DNA of 64,000 nucleotides from Onchidella celtica (lineage: Eukaryota > Mollusca > Gastropoda > Systellommatophora > Onchidiidae). Shown here one piece after another: positions 1 through 10,491 of this stretch. Each line of letters begins with the position of its first letter. The first letter of the stretch is position 1. Under the pieces are notes generated by a model that ran no database searches, was not told the DNA's origin, and worked only from the letters and a program-made list of their open reading frames with translations. The translations under genes were made by a program, and so were the position numbers. The stretch lies in the NCBI GenBank assembly GCA_963931925.1, contig OZ007581.1, forward strand, positions 11,514,692-11,578,691, written 5' to 3'.

Positions 1-1
1 A

Positions 2-397
2 GACCAACTGGAAAGGGTCCAGAGGAGAGCTGCCCGCTTTGTGACAAATGACTATACTAGAAGTAGTAGTGTAAATAAAATGATGAGAGACCTCGAGTGG
101 ACACCATTAGAAGAGAGGAGAGCAAAAAACAAAGTAAAAATATTTTATAAAGGCAGGGAAGGAAATATCCATATCCCACTGAACCACCTCACCATTAATA
201 CCAGAGGCAACAGAAGGAATAATATAAAATATAACATCCCAAGCTCACGGGTTAACAGCCATCTTTATTCTTTTTACCCTAATGTCATCAGGATGTGGAA
301 CAACCTCCCGGCAGAAGTCCAAACACTATCGTCTGCAACGACTTTCGACAATGAATTTAAGAACATTATTATCCGTTGCAGCTACCATTGTAACTAA
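2..397 (+). mobile_element. LINE reverse-transcriptase C-terminal fragment
   Basis: An open frame runs from base 2 to a TAA at 395-397 and enters from the left edge. It begins DQLERVQRRAARF and later has MWNNLPAEV followed by a TTFDNEFKN stretch. This is the usual tail of jockey/CR1-like non-LTR retrotransposon reverse transcriptases (RRAARFV ... WNxLP ... F). Only the last ~130 residues are visible, so it is either the 3' end of an element lying further left or a 5'-truncated copy. The exact clade is uncertain. Confidence 0.8.
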
Positions 398-524
398 AGT
401 GCGGGTTGTATTTCTGTGCACAATCTGGAAACCAAGAGATATTTATACCAGAGTTATATATATACAAAAGACTTTATACAACTAATATATTTTTAAATGG
501 TCTGAACATCTATAAGGATATCAT

Positions 525-640
525 CCCCCCCCCCCCCCCCCCCGCCAGAACAAGAAATAATAAAACAAGTAAAGTGAGGTGTAAATGCCAAGGGCAGCGA
601 ACCTCCTAAAATAAAGACCTCAAATCAAACATCTATGTAA
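525..640 (+). repeat. Poly-C tract plus SINE-tail-like remnant
   Basis: A run of about 19 C is followed by AAATGCCAAGGGCAGCGAA and CCTCCTAAAATAAAGACCT. The same string order (ATGCCAAG-agcag-CCTAAAATAAAGACC) recurs at 15200-15440, and degenerate forms occur at 39391-39440 and 39470-39517. It reads as the 3' part of a dispersed SINE-like family. Confidence 0.45.
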
Positions 641-1384
641 GGTTTTACCCTGCTTTTAGCCTCAGAGGAGCGACGTTGAGTCGCATATACTATAGTGCAG
701 TTGGGGAATCGTCTTCTAGACGAACCAACTATAAAAGAAGAAGAAGATAAGGAAGGGATGATGACTCTAGTGACATTAAAGTACTCCTGATGTCCTGATC
801 AGCAGATGATACTGAGGAGCTTTTGACTGCCTCTTCAAGCCCCTGATCATCAGAAACGTGGGACCCATTTCCCCAGACCTCAGACAGAATAGATAGACTT
901 AAATTTTCAGATACCGTTGCAGGATAATTGGTCATATGATATGAGAGTGAGTGACAGGCATGCACAGGTTACGGTGAAATATTATGGCAAACCTTGGAGT
1001 AACTTTCAGTCTGAAGTCATCCAAGTCATCTTCTGTACGATGTCAGTCTATGTAGATTGCATAGGGTCTCCGAAGGGTCGCTAGGATTAGTAGGAATGGG
1101 ATTAGGGCCTACTGTTGGGGTGGATTTCATACATCAAACTGACGGCGGCGAGGTGTCATGACTTGTGGATCTATGTAGGAAAGATTTTATTCCTATGATG
1201 AGCAAATCTAAGGTCATTCCTGCATGTTTGACTGGTGTCGAGTTGCTGGCTGGGGTGACCCTTATTTTGGGAGGGGGAATCAGCTATGAAATGGACTTCC
1301 ATTGGACAACAATGTGATTTCATTTTTTTAGTCAACTCTGCGGCCTTTTTCAGCTCAAAACTTGTCCAGGATAGTATTTTCATA
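641..1384. other. No gene recognised
   Basis: I see no coding exon, RNA gene or clear repeat here. The open frames in this stretch are short and have no recognisable motifs. Confidence 0.5.
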
Positions 1385-1489
1385 GGCCACGCTTATTCGC
1401 AGACCTCTGCGAATAAGATAATAAGATCAGAATCTTATTCGCAGATGGATTTTCTGTTTGTGATTTTTATTTAGGAAGAGCTCCTTATG
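1385..1489. repeat. Palindromic TTATTCGCAGA element, copy A
   Basis: Positions 1392-1417 form a 26-bp near-palindrome (CTTATTCGCAGAC / CTCTGCGAATAAG). A second TCTTATTCGCAGATGG follows at about 1436, then TGTGATTTTTATTTAGG and AGAGCTCCTT. The same order of blocks recurs at 2825-2925, showing a dispersed or segmentally duplicated unit. Confidence 0.7.
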
Positions 1490-2339
1490 TGTCACCTGAC
1501 AACCTCCTCGGCGTAAAACAGCGTTCGAGTTATCGATGAAACTTTCACCTAAACATTTTTGATGGTGAGAGCAGTCTATGGGATACAAAATTGCCCAAGT
1601 GCCATAACAAGCAGGCGAGAACCAAAGCTCTCTGAATTTTAGCGAGTGATAAAAGTCTAGAAAGATCAGATTAACTTCAAATACATACATTGAAAATCTG
1701 AAACGAACAATTCCTTCGCTCGACGAGTGAGAGGCCAGTGGCGGCCACCCGAGCGCATTTTTTATGCTCGAGCGTCCATCTCAATCACATGACCAAAACA
1801 AACGATGCGCATCACTTTTCATTCAGAAACGGACCCTAGTGTAATTTATATCTATGGACGGACCAGAGTAAACAAACAGCATTTCGAGGGGGAAATCGGA
1901 AAGCCAGAAGAGTTCGTCCTCTGCCCCACATTCCTTTTTTTTCTATTCCAAAATCTATCAGAACTAAACTCGCCTGCCGGGGGAGGGAATTCGAGACTTC
2001 CCAAGATCTGACTTTTTTACTGCGTCCCCCCCCCCCCACCCTGATCATCGTTGCTTTGCTTCAGAGTATAAAATTGTGGCTAGGGTTTTTAAAAATATTT
2101 TTTTACAATTTCAATTTTTTTTAGATGAATTATTATTATTATTAGTCTAGCCAATTTTGTCGGGTGTGAAATCACAGAGAAAGTCAGACAGAACAAATAA
2201 AAATGAATAAACTTCCATGGAAACAAAAAAAGTAATAAAACAAGACATGGCAAATAGATCCAGGTTACCGTGGAGAGAGATGAGCTGTTCAATTCGCACT
2301 GACTAAAAGAAACCATTTACATGTTTGAAATTTGATTTT

Positions 2340-2740
2340 ACATTTTTATTTCTGTCCCGTTCAGTGAACAGGAATAAATAAAATGAACAGGAATAAAGTA
2401 ATCTGGAGCACACTAGATCTAGTAACACATTGATCAATTTCCCCACGACCTCAATTTTGTAAAAATGAGCAATCCTAGGTTAAAAAAAAAAAAATATGCT
2501 CCACCGTGGGTTTGAACCCAGGACCGGACCCATAGTCTATGACTGATAATCGCAGATCCTAGCCATTGCGCCATCGCAGACAGCGGAATGCAGGAGGACT
2601 TTCCCATAGTAGACATCACAAAATCAAGAAACCTCCCCCCCCCCCCCCCCCCCATCTGCGAATAAGATTGGGATCTTATTCGCAGACGTCTGCGGTTAAG
2701 ATGGGGTACTTATTCGCAGACGTCTGCGAATAAGCACTTT
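2340..2740 (-). repeat. Composite tRNA-like/palindrome element, copy 1
   Basis: This contains a GAACAGGAATAAA block, AATCTGGAGCACACTAG, an A-run and a reversed tRNA-like head. These are followed by a poly-C run and two inverted repeats built from CTTATTCGCAGA. One is a 14-bp-arm hairpin at 2657-2688 and the other a perfect 26-bp palindrome at 2709-2734. The same block order is found at 3270-3625. Confidence 0.7.
2499..2593 (-). repeat. tRNA-derived SINE head
   Basis: On the minus strand the segment reads GATGGCGCAATGGCTAGG (A-box-like) and, about 50 bases on, GGGTTCAAACCC (B-box-like), followed by an A/T-rich tail. The spacing and boxes are those of a tRNA-derived RNA polymerase III promoter. 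No clean cloverleaf can be drawn and a second copy lies at 3449-3556, so I call it a SINE and not a functional tRNA. Confidence 0.6.
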
Positions 2741-2819
2741 GATTTTCATATCATTCCTCTTGTTCCTCCCCCTGTCCAGTGACACACTTCTGTCTGCTGA
2801 ACGTTGTGATTTTATGCAA

Positions 2820-2932
2820 GATGGCCACTCTTATTCGCAGACTTCTGTGGACAAGATGTAAGATCAGATCTTATTCGCAGATGGATTTTTGGTTTTGTGA
2901 TTTTTATTAAGGGAGAGCTCCTTTAGATCACA
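2820..2932. repeat. Palindromic TTATTCGCAGA element, copy B
   Basis: The block order of copy A (1385-1489) is repeated: CTTATTCGCAGACTTCTG, AGATCAGATCTTATTCGCAG, TGTGATTTTTATTAAGG, then AGAGCTCCTTT. The central palindrome is partly decayed here (CTTCTGTGGACAAG). Confidence 0.65.
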
Positions 2933-3269
2933 ATTCTAGCATGTCTTGTTGAATAAGTTGGCTCTTCACTCGGTAAGATGGCTTAATTCGGAGTAATGCA
3001 TGGTGTTTCTTACGGTAATGATGCATCAGGTTTTTTTAGTGATACTTATCGGTTATCGTGTCTTCGATAGCATTAGACAGACTTGCTTAGTAGTAATGCT
3101 TTTACTCCGGTTCCCTGGTGGCATGCTAAGTAAACTCACTTACCCATTTGGTAAGTGTTGTTTGAATCTCCGCGTGCAAGAGCTGACTTCTTTTTTTGCT
3201 GTTTTTACTTTTTTTTCTGCTTCTCACATGATTGAAATTTGATATCTTATACATTTTTATTTCTAATTA

Positions 3270-3625
3270 GCAGCTGTCCCGTTCAATAAAAAGGAATAAA
3301 TGTAATGAACAGAAATAAATAAATGAGGTAATCTGGAGCACACTAGTACGGATCAGTTTCCCCGCGACACCAATTTTGCCAAATCTTCAGGAAAAAAAAA
3401 TGATTCCTTATAATGAGCAGTACTACTAGGTTTAAAAAAAAAAAAAAGAAGCTCTGGCATGGGATTGAACCCCAGACGGACTGAACCCAAGACAGATTGA
3501 ACCCATAGTCTCCGATTGATAACCGCAGACGCTAGTCATTGCGCCACTGCAGACCATGGTGGTAGGCTGCAGGAACTTTTCCATCGATCAAGATCAGGAC
3601 CTTATTCGCAGACATTTGTGAAACC
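3270..3625 (-). repeat. Composite tRNA-like/palindrome element, copy 2
   Basis: The same blocks as 2340-2740 appear in the same order: AAAGGAATAAAT, AATCTGGAGCACACTAG, TTTCCCCGCGAC, an A-run, a reversed tRNA-like head (3449-3556, with GGATTGAACCCC, CATTGCGCCACTGCAGACC) and a terminal CTTATTCGCAGA. The copy is diverged and carries an internal duplication of the TGAACCCA segment. Confidence 0.65.
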
Positions 3626-5860
3626 CTTCGTTTCTATAAGCAGTCAGATGATATCTTTTCTGTTTTGGTGAAAAGATCGACTTCAAAGTCTAAATATAGT
3701 TTCATTGATATTTAGTAGTTGTGTGATTTGCCAGCTTGTTAGTTCCTTTCTACTTATCCTATCTTAATACCATAGAGTTTTAATGGTTATGATAGAATCG
3801 TTGGGATCTAGCTACCTTAGGAAGAGGCACATGGCAAGGACATTTCAAGGATGTGACTCAAGGTGCATCTGTGGGTGGAGGGTTGCAGGGAGGCTGGATG
3901 TTTTTAAAGTTAATGCCCAGCTTGATGATTAACACTCAGAACATGAAATATTTGACATTTAACGCCTAGAACATGGAAATGGGTGCCTGACAAAAGCTCT
4001 GTACCATATATGGCATTCGTTCCGCTGTCTTTAAATTCCCCTGCATAGTCATGATTTCTGTTGGTTCATCTCAATCATTTTATTCATTTGATTGTATGCA
4101 TGCTACAGAAATGGAGTGTGTACAGTTTTGTTCTAGATTGTGTGACGAGTTTAATGAGAAAACCACCGAGTTTGCTTAATGATGCATGAATCGGTTCATT
4201 TGAGGCATTGATCCTTCACATGATTAGTCGCCAAAAAGGAGGGCATGGTATGCTGCAATATTAAAAGAATCAGATATTGTGTTTTAAAAAGCGTGAGCTT
4301 GATATCGCCACACAGATGTATTGGTCTTTAAATACATTTTAAACATTTTCATCTGATGCTTGTCTGCATGTAAGAAATCTCACTCCAAGCAAAACTTGGA
4401 ATCATTCTCCTCGGTATGAAATGTGAACATTTTGGATACACAGGTATGTTACTTGTTAGACTGAGATGGACAGTGATTTTAGTGATGGTTCTGTGGCAAG
4501 GAGCATGAATATGAATTTGGGAATTTTATGTGATCTTTTCTTCTTCATGTAATTTTGAATCAAGGAATCTTTATCTTATATTTAATTTAAAACGGCTAGC
4601 TGTCAATGTGTGGTAATATGAATACTGTTGTTCAGTCCTGCTGTTCACTGGTCCTGAACACAAGTAGTGCAGTGGCACACAGCTCATAAGTGCAGAAAAA
4701 TATGATGTTCCGGCATTGTTGAGGGAAAGATAATTATGGTAACATTCTTGTAAAATCCTTCCTAGTGCATGTAGTTTACATTGACAAGTTACACTGTTAC
4801 AGGAAGGAATTGGACAATAAGTATTATATTCTGGAGTGGATTTTAGTCGTCATTTTTTAGAAAGTGGCTTGGTAGGTATTAAGTGAGGGATGTGTTTTAA
4901 TGAGGGTGTGTTGGACATGCAAAATGCCGGTACTTTAAAAAAAAAGTTGAGGGTCATGCCAATACTTTGGCCTTGTTTTTGTTCATATTTGTCTAATTAA
5001 AGATACATTTATTTCATCAGTTGTTGCTGTTTATCCACACTAGTTTTCAGATCATGTAGTGTGGTTTTCCTTTTTATTTCCTGGTTGAACTCGGGGTTGG
5101 TTAGTTGTTTGTCCTCAACTTAACAGCGCGAAGAATTTTTCCACGCTTTAACATTTCCTCACAGGAATATGGGATGCTTAAACTTAAACAGTCAACATAA
5201 AATATGTGTTTCAGTTTCTCTAGTTCTAGCATCCAGTGAAGTAAGAGACCAGGGCTTGCCAAGATTTGGTCAGTTTGATTACAGCTGCATTGCGCCTAGC
5301 ATTGTTCACTCATCAGACGTCTTTTATCATTTAAACATGAAATGTATGAAGCGATCTGGGCAAATGTCAACCTCGGGACCCAAATCTTATCTTGAACATA
5401 TGATGAAAGTTTTATCATATTTCAACTGCAACCACCATCTGTACATTGAAATTGAGTATTAATTTCAAAATGGCTCCATGCAAAAGTAGAATAAAATCCA
5501 CTCTAGTGAAATGTATCTAAAATTTAAAGAAGCAATATTCAGCATCATTTTTTAACTCGCCTTTTAGTATCTAGTGAAATAAAATGCGGGTAAATGGTGA
5601 TTTCCTTCATTTATGATACAGTTTATTTAATAGTTTTAACACATTAGCATGCATCTAGACCAAGTTATTAAGTTTTAACTTGAAGATGTTCTGTCACATC
5701 CAGAAAATGCAATTCTTTAATGCCAGTCCATGAAGCTGAAAATTAACAAAATTTGTCAAGTACACATCCCACACTTTTTTCCTTTCATTTCTTCTGCCTG
5801 CTGGCAACACTTTAAAAGCTTCCATAGACATTTTAACCTTATGATGTGTGTATGTCTCTG
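3626..5860. other. Non-coding flank or 5' intron; no gene recognised
   Basis: This long AT-rich stretch lies upstream of the first recognised cic exon. It could hold the Cic-L promoter and 5' untranslated exon, because exon 1 has an upstream splice acceptor. I could not identify either. The open frame at 5169-5462 shows no motif I know. Confidence 0.5.
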
Positions 5861-6149
5861 GGAGAGCGTGACGGATTGACAATTTTGCCTGACGGACTGA
5901 CTGTGACGGAGTGACATAATACTGATTTAAGTACTCAGCTCCACAATTTACAACAAAAAAAACCCCAAGTGATTATAGTGGCTGATGCCTTGTTCACGTA
6001 AGGTGGGCACACTGAGATGAAAAACTTTGCTTAAATTGTAACTTTATCATTATGCAGCATGATAAATATTGTGTATGATAGTACTGTGTGCAACATGTCA
6101 CGTGCATATTTTTATATCTTAGAAAAAGCTGGAAAGAATGTTAGACATT

Positions 6150-6440
6150 TGCAGATTTACGGCTAGCTCTATGCTTTTCTTTTGATGGAGCAGCAAGCCA
6201 GTTCAAACAGAAATTTAATTTCTTCAACCAATGCAAAATAAGCGAGAAGTTTGGTATCAACATCACATGGTACTGGCACTGTGGATGGTGTAGGTGGAGA
6301 AGTAAAAAAGAATGACCTGGCATGCTGTTCTGGCATAAAGAGCGCATAGGACTTTGTGTAGTGTGTAATGGAAAATAGTACAGAAATAGATCTCCTGCTT
6401 TTAAAGACTGAAGAAATTGAGAATGAGATGATGTAAAGTG
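6150..6440 (+). pseudogene. Decayed transposase-like pseudogene
   Basis: Frame 1 at 6181 gives FDGAASQFKQKFNFFNQ and then EKFGINITWY. A -1 type shift at about 6275 continues with GTVDGVGGEVKKNDLACC, then in-frame stops. The arrangement D-G-x-x-S-Q-F-K ... G-I-x-x-x-W ... V-D-G-V-G-G-x-V-K is a pattern I associate with a widespread transposon-associated protein of invertebrate genomes. I cannot name the superfamily with confidence. Frameshift, stops and an apparent small deletion between the two blocks show it is dead. Motifs of the type TGTCAGTCCGTCA lie on both sides. Confidence 0.5.
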
Positions 6441-8075
6441 TGAGGGAATTTCCACTGACCATGGAACTAGAAAGTTGCGTATTTTGTAAAAGTTGTATCC
6501 AACTCAAAAGTGAAGTTGCCAACTGTTGTTATGCACAAAAAGCTCCGTGGGCACTGCAGGATGTTAAGATTATAATAAGAACTAGGTTGCATCAAAGGCG
6601 GACCTTACCGATGAAATATATATGGTATCCATATTGCTAAAGACGAGAACTATGCTGTCTATTGTAATCACATTTTGCAGTGTTATTTAGAGTGCTTGGC
6701 TTTGACAGAAAAATGGTGTGAAAATGAGGTTTCTCAAAAGAACTTATTATAATGTGTTCTGTTAATTCCAGTGGCCAGCAGGTGATATGGACACATTGTA
6801 TAAATCTTTTATCTTTTTGAGACCTGTCACAATGAAAGAAAATGGGCTATTTTCTATTCTAGAAATGGATGACATTAAATATCACTTATAGAAATACGAT
6901 GAAATTGTAAGTTTTTGCCCTGAAGATATTACCTGACAACATTGTTTTCTCACTGTATTGTATTTTGGATTCAAAAGAATAATGGGTCTTCGTTTACCTC
7001 CAGATGTCATGCTGTGTTCAGAGATGTCAGTCCGTCATGTTTTTTTATGTCAGTCCGGCACGCACACATTACTGAGACTAGCTCTTACAAAATTCAAGCA
7101 AATGATTTAGGATATTGGGTGTGCCTAGCTCATCCATTCACACAAGATACATTAAAATTCACAAGAATTGCTTAAATCAAACTTCAGAGCATTTCATAAG
7201 TCCCTGAGTCTACCTGATAGGTCAGGCTGACAAAATGTCAGTCCATCATGTGGTCTTTAATTGATTGTAGTTAGATGGCTTTTTTGACAAAGTTAACAAA
7301 ATTCATCATGAATGCCTGAAATATGTGAGTTTCACTTCCTTTCATTTACAAACATAGTCTATGTCATAACACACATGGTCACTTGAATGTTCTGAAATGT
7401 CAGTCTGTCACATATGGAATTGCCCATTTACAGTGGGAGTTGTCTATTGAATGTTGAAAAATGTATGATAAGCATACAGGTAAAAAGTATGGAAAGTATA
7501 TTTTGAAACATATAATAAACAAAAGTGTTATTGATACCTCTTGCAGCTAGTTTACAGCAATAGACTCAAAGTTTTCATTATTATTGTGGCATATCAAAGA
7601 ACTCTGCTGTGTGAATTTAGACTAAATTAATGCAAACTGGAACAGTGATGGAAATAAGTGGCGCCAACTAAGTCATCTTGAAAGAAGTTGAAAAAGTACT
7701 TTGCATTTTTTTTTTTGAACCTCAAGTTTCTCATGAGGTTGTTGGTAATTTCAGTACTTTCATGCAGAGCAGTTGTTCTTTCTTTTTCATTTCCCAGTAT
7801 CTTTAAGACTGACACTAAAACCAAGGAATTATTGATAGCTGGCTGGGCACGGGTGAGCAAAACAACTTGAGATAAGAGATTAATTCCTGGAAAAGAGTAA
7901 TTCGCTGTTTCTGTGACTTCATTCAAGATAGACAGAACTGTCTGAAAACATGTGTTGTAGCAAACAGCCGGGTAGGTAGTGAGATCCAAAATTATGCTTT
8001 ATGATGATTTCATTAAAAAGGTAACAGAACTGACAGTGAAGTTGTAACATTCTTTGTCCTATTTTCAAAATTCAG

Positions 8076-10491
8076 ATGCGACTATGAAGCGTCGAAGTGA
8101 GGGCAGAAAGAAGGGACATACCAACAATGCCTCTCCAGCTTCGGTGGGGGCTGCAGCCATAGCAGCCTCATCACCATCATCCCAACAATCTTCGTCCAGG
8201 TCAACGAAGACAACGCGGCGAAGGAATGCAAATACAGTGTCCGGGGATTCGGCTGAAAATTCACCACGAAGTGCTGGTACGCCAGACAGCAAACTGTCCT
8301 CGGACGAAACTCCAAGTAGCCGTTCAAAATCAACCGCAAGTGATCAGAAACCTTCCCCTCCAGAAGCAAAATCACCCAAACTTGAGACAGAAGATAAGCC
8401 TCCACTCACACCCACCAACAGCGACAGATTAAAAAGTGAATCTGCTGACAGCCCTGGCAGTAGACGATCGGGCAAAACCTCTGCCAAATCTGGGCTCACA
8501 TCGTCCTCAGCTGGTTCACCAGGTGGCAGTACCACCACAAGAGGTGGACGGACTGTTCGACAACCACGTAGAGAGACACAATTGAAAACTGAAGCACAGT
8601 CCCGTGGTAAGTCATCTGGTGGTTCTCCTTCTATCCCTGCCTCCTCCCCCTCTCAAATCAAAACTGAAATTGATTCACCGAGTGTAAGACACCCGCCTCA
8701 GTCACAGACATCGTCATCCTCAACAGTCACCACAACCTCTGGTAGAAAAACTGTGTCGGCCAAAGTTGAAACTGCACCACCAGCCTCTTACGCAACAACT
8801 CATAGCAACCCACCTCCACAAAGCCTGGCAGAACAAGTGTCCCCAAAATCTGACAGTGGAGTATCCATGGGGAACACTTTTGTAAATACCACGCCAATCA
8901 TTACAGGTGTCACAACTGCGGTCGCTGCTACAGGCAGCAAAAGCAACATCGGCAGCAGCATCAGTAACAACAGCAGCATCGGTACTACAGGGCAGATTAT
9001 AATGCAAGGTGGCAATTCACACTTTAAACCGTTGTCAACAACATCGCCATTGGTTACCCTGGCTGACTTTCATTCAAAATCCTCAGTGGTCAGCTCCCTG
9101 GCACAGCCTCACATGCGACATCCCCAGATGGCCAAACTTTCAGGATACCAGGTGGGTGTCGCTGCAGATTCAGCCCCAGTTGTGACATTTCAGCCACCAT
9201 CAGCATCAGGGTTTCCTGTTGGTGCCACTCTCACAACTACAGCAACGTCCATCCTGAGCCAGCAGCTCAGCAGTGGAAACAGGGACAAGGGTGGTGGTGC
9301 TCAGACACACACTGGGCTCATCCCAACTAATCAAAACTTGGCAAGTAGGGCTAGCTTGTCCACACTCTCTCCAGGAACTGTGGAAAATCCAGCTCGGCTG
9401 TTGCAGTCCGACACCTCAGTGGGTCAGCAGCAGTATGACAATGTTCCCATGCAGGGATTACCATCTGACTTTGAGAGGAAATTTATCGCAAAACCTCCCA
9501 AAAAACGGAAAGCAGCGGAAATGGAGAATGATCTCCCTCAGTCACCTGTCGTGGGTTCTCTAGCAGCACAAATCCCACCCCCATCATCTGCATCTATTAT
9601 GAAGAAACCACTGTTAGACTTGCGAGAATGGAAAAACCAGCGTGTTTTAGCAAAAAGAGGCGGGATATTTGAAGTCGCCACTATTAAGAATGTTCACTCA
9701 AACAATCAGAATATTGATGTTGAATTTGACTCAGACCACAAACCCGTGACATTTTCAAATGTTTTTGATCTTCAGAATTGTTATCTGGTGGGTGACAACT
9801 CTCCACAAGCTTCCACCCTCACAGTTGGACGATCTGTCTGTGTGAGGGTTAATCATGAGAAGAACATATTTCATGAGGGTGTGATAGTAGATAAACGCAC
9901 CAATCCTGTGGTGTGTCGTATCAAACTGGTTAAGTCGCAGGGCATTCCGGGACTTGGAGAGAGTGATGAAATCACAGCCGCAAGGGTGAACATTCGCCTT
10001 CTCCAACCGCCCTGGTATGACGATATGGAGGAAGCCTCTGTTGGCAGTGGGGGGCTAGGGGAGCCCGCCGAACAGTGCTTCTCCCCTGTCAATCAAGTTC
10101 CTGGCTCCGTCCACCATGCTGGAGCAAACGTTTACCGGTGTCTGGAGCGGCCGGTGTCGTCTAGTGCAGGGTCACTTGAACATGGGGACACATCAGACGA
10201 TGATATGCTGAACGATTCCATTAGCTTTGATTCTTCGGGAATGAGCACACCAAGATCGGGTAGTGCCACTCCAGGGTCAGGGTCAAGGTCACAGAATGGT
10301 CGCAGGAACCCGCCAAAGAAACGAGATCCAGATCGCAGCCGAAGTGCGCAGTCAACAGAAAGTTCTCGCTCCAGCACACCTCGTTCTCCACTCAATGGGA
10401 AATACAAAAAGGGAGATGTGGTCAGTGCAGCAAATGGGGTCCGCAAAAAGTTCAACGGGAAACAGTGGAGGAGACTTTGTTCTCGTGAAGG
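8076..10491 (+). CDS. cic: cic exon 1: Cic-L N-terminal region
   Basis: The acceptor is TTTTCAAAATTCAG|ATGCG and the donor is GAAGG|GTAAGT, leaving phase 2. Translation probably starts at 8084 ([10 protein letters not shown]). The frame is open upstream to 8054, but that part is intron. Residues 1-500 are Ser/Thr/Pro-rich and probably disordered, with basic patches such as PPKKRKAAE that could act as an NLS. Residues ~510-650 ([15 protein letters not shown] ... [13 protein letters not shown]) match the globular domain found only in long Capicua isoforms (human LRSQRVLARRDG ... SLRLLRPPWE). The exon ends with KYKKGDVV and [16 protein letters not shown], the first half of a zinc-binding-like motif. 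A 2.4-kb first coding exon is large for this gene. Confidence 0.93.

Noticed and set aside
7627-7989. 120-residue minus-strand frame as a gene
   Set aside because: I do not recognise it and it is bounded by no splice or start context. It may be a transposon remnant, but nothing in it supports a call.
8054-8083. Extension of exon 1 to a TTG at 8054 as a start
   Set aside because: It overlaps a clear 3' splice site (TTTTCAAAATTCAG) and TTG is an unlikely start in a eukaryote. The ATG at 8084 was chosen.
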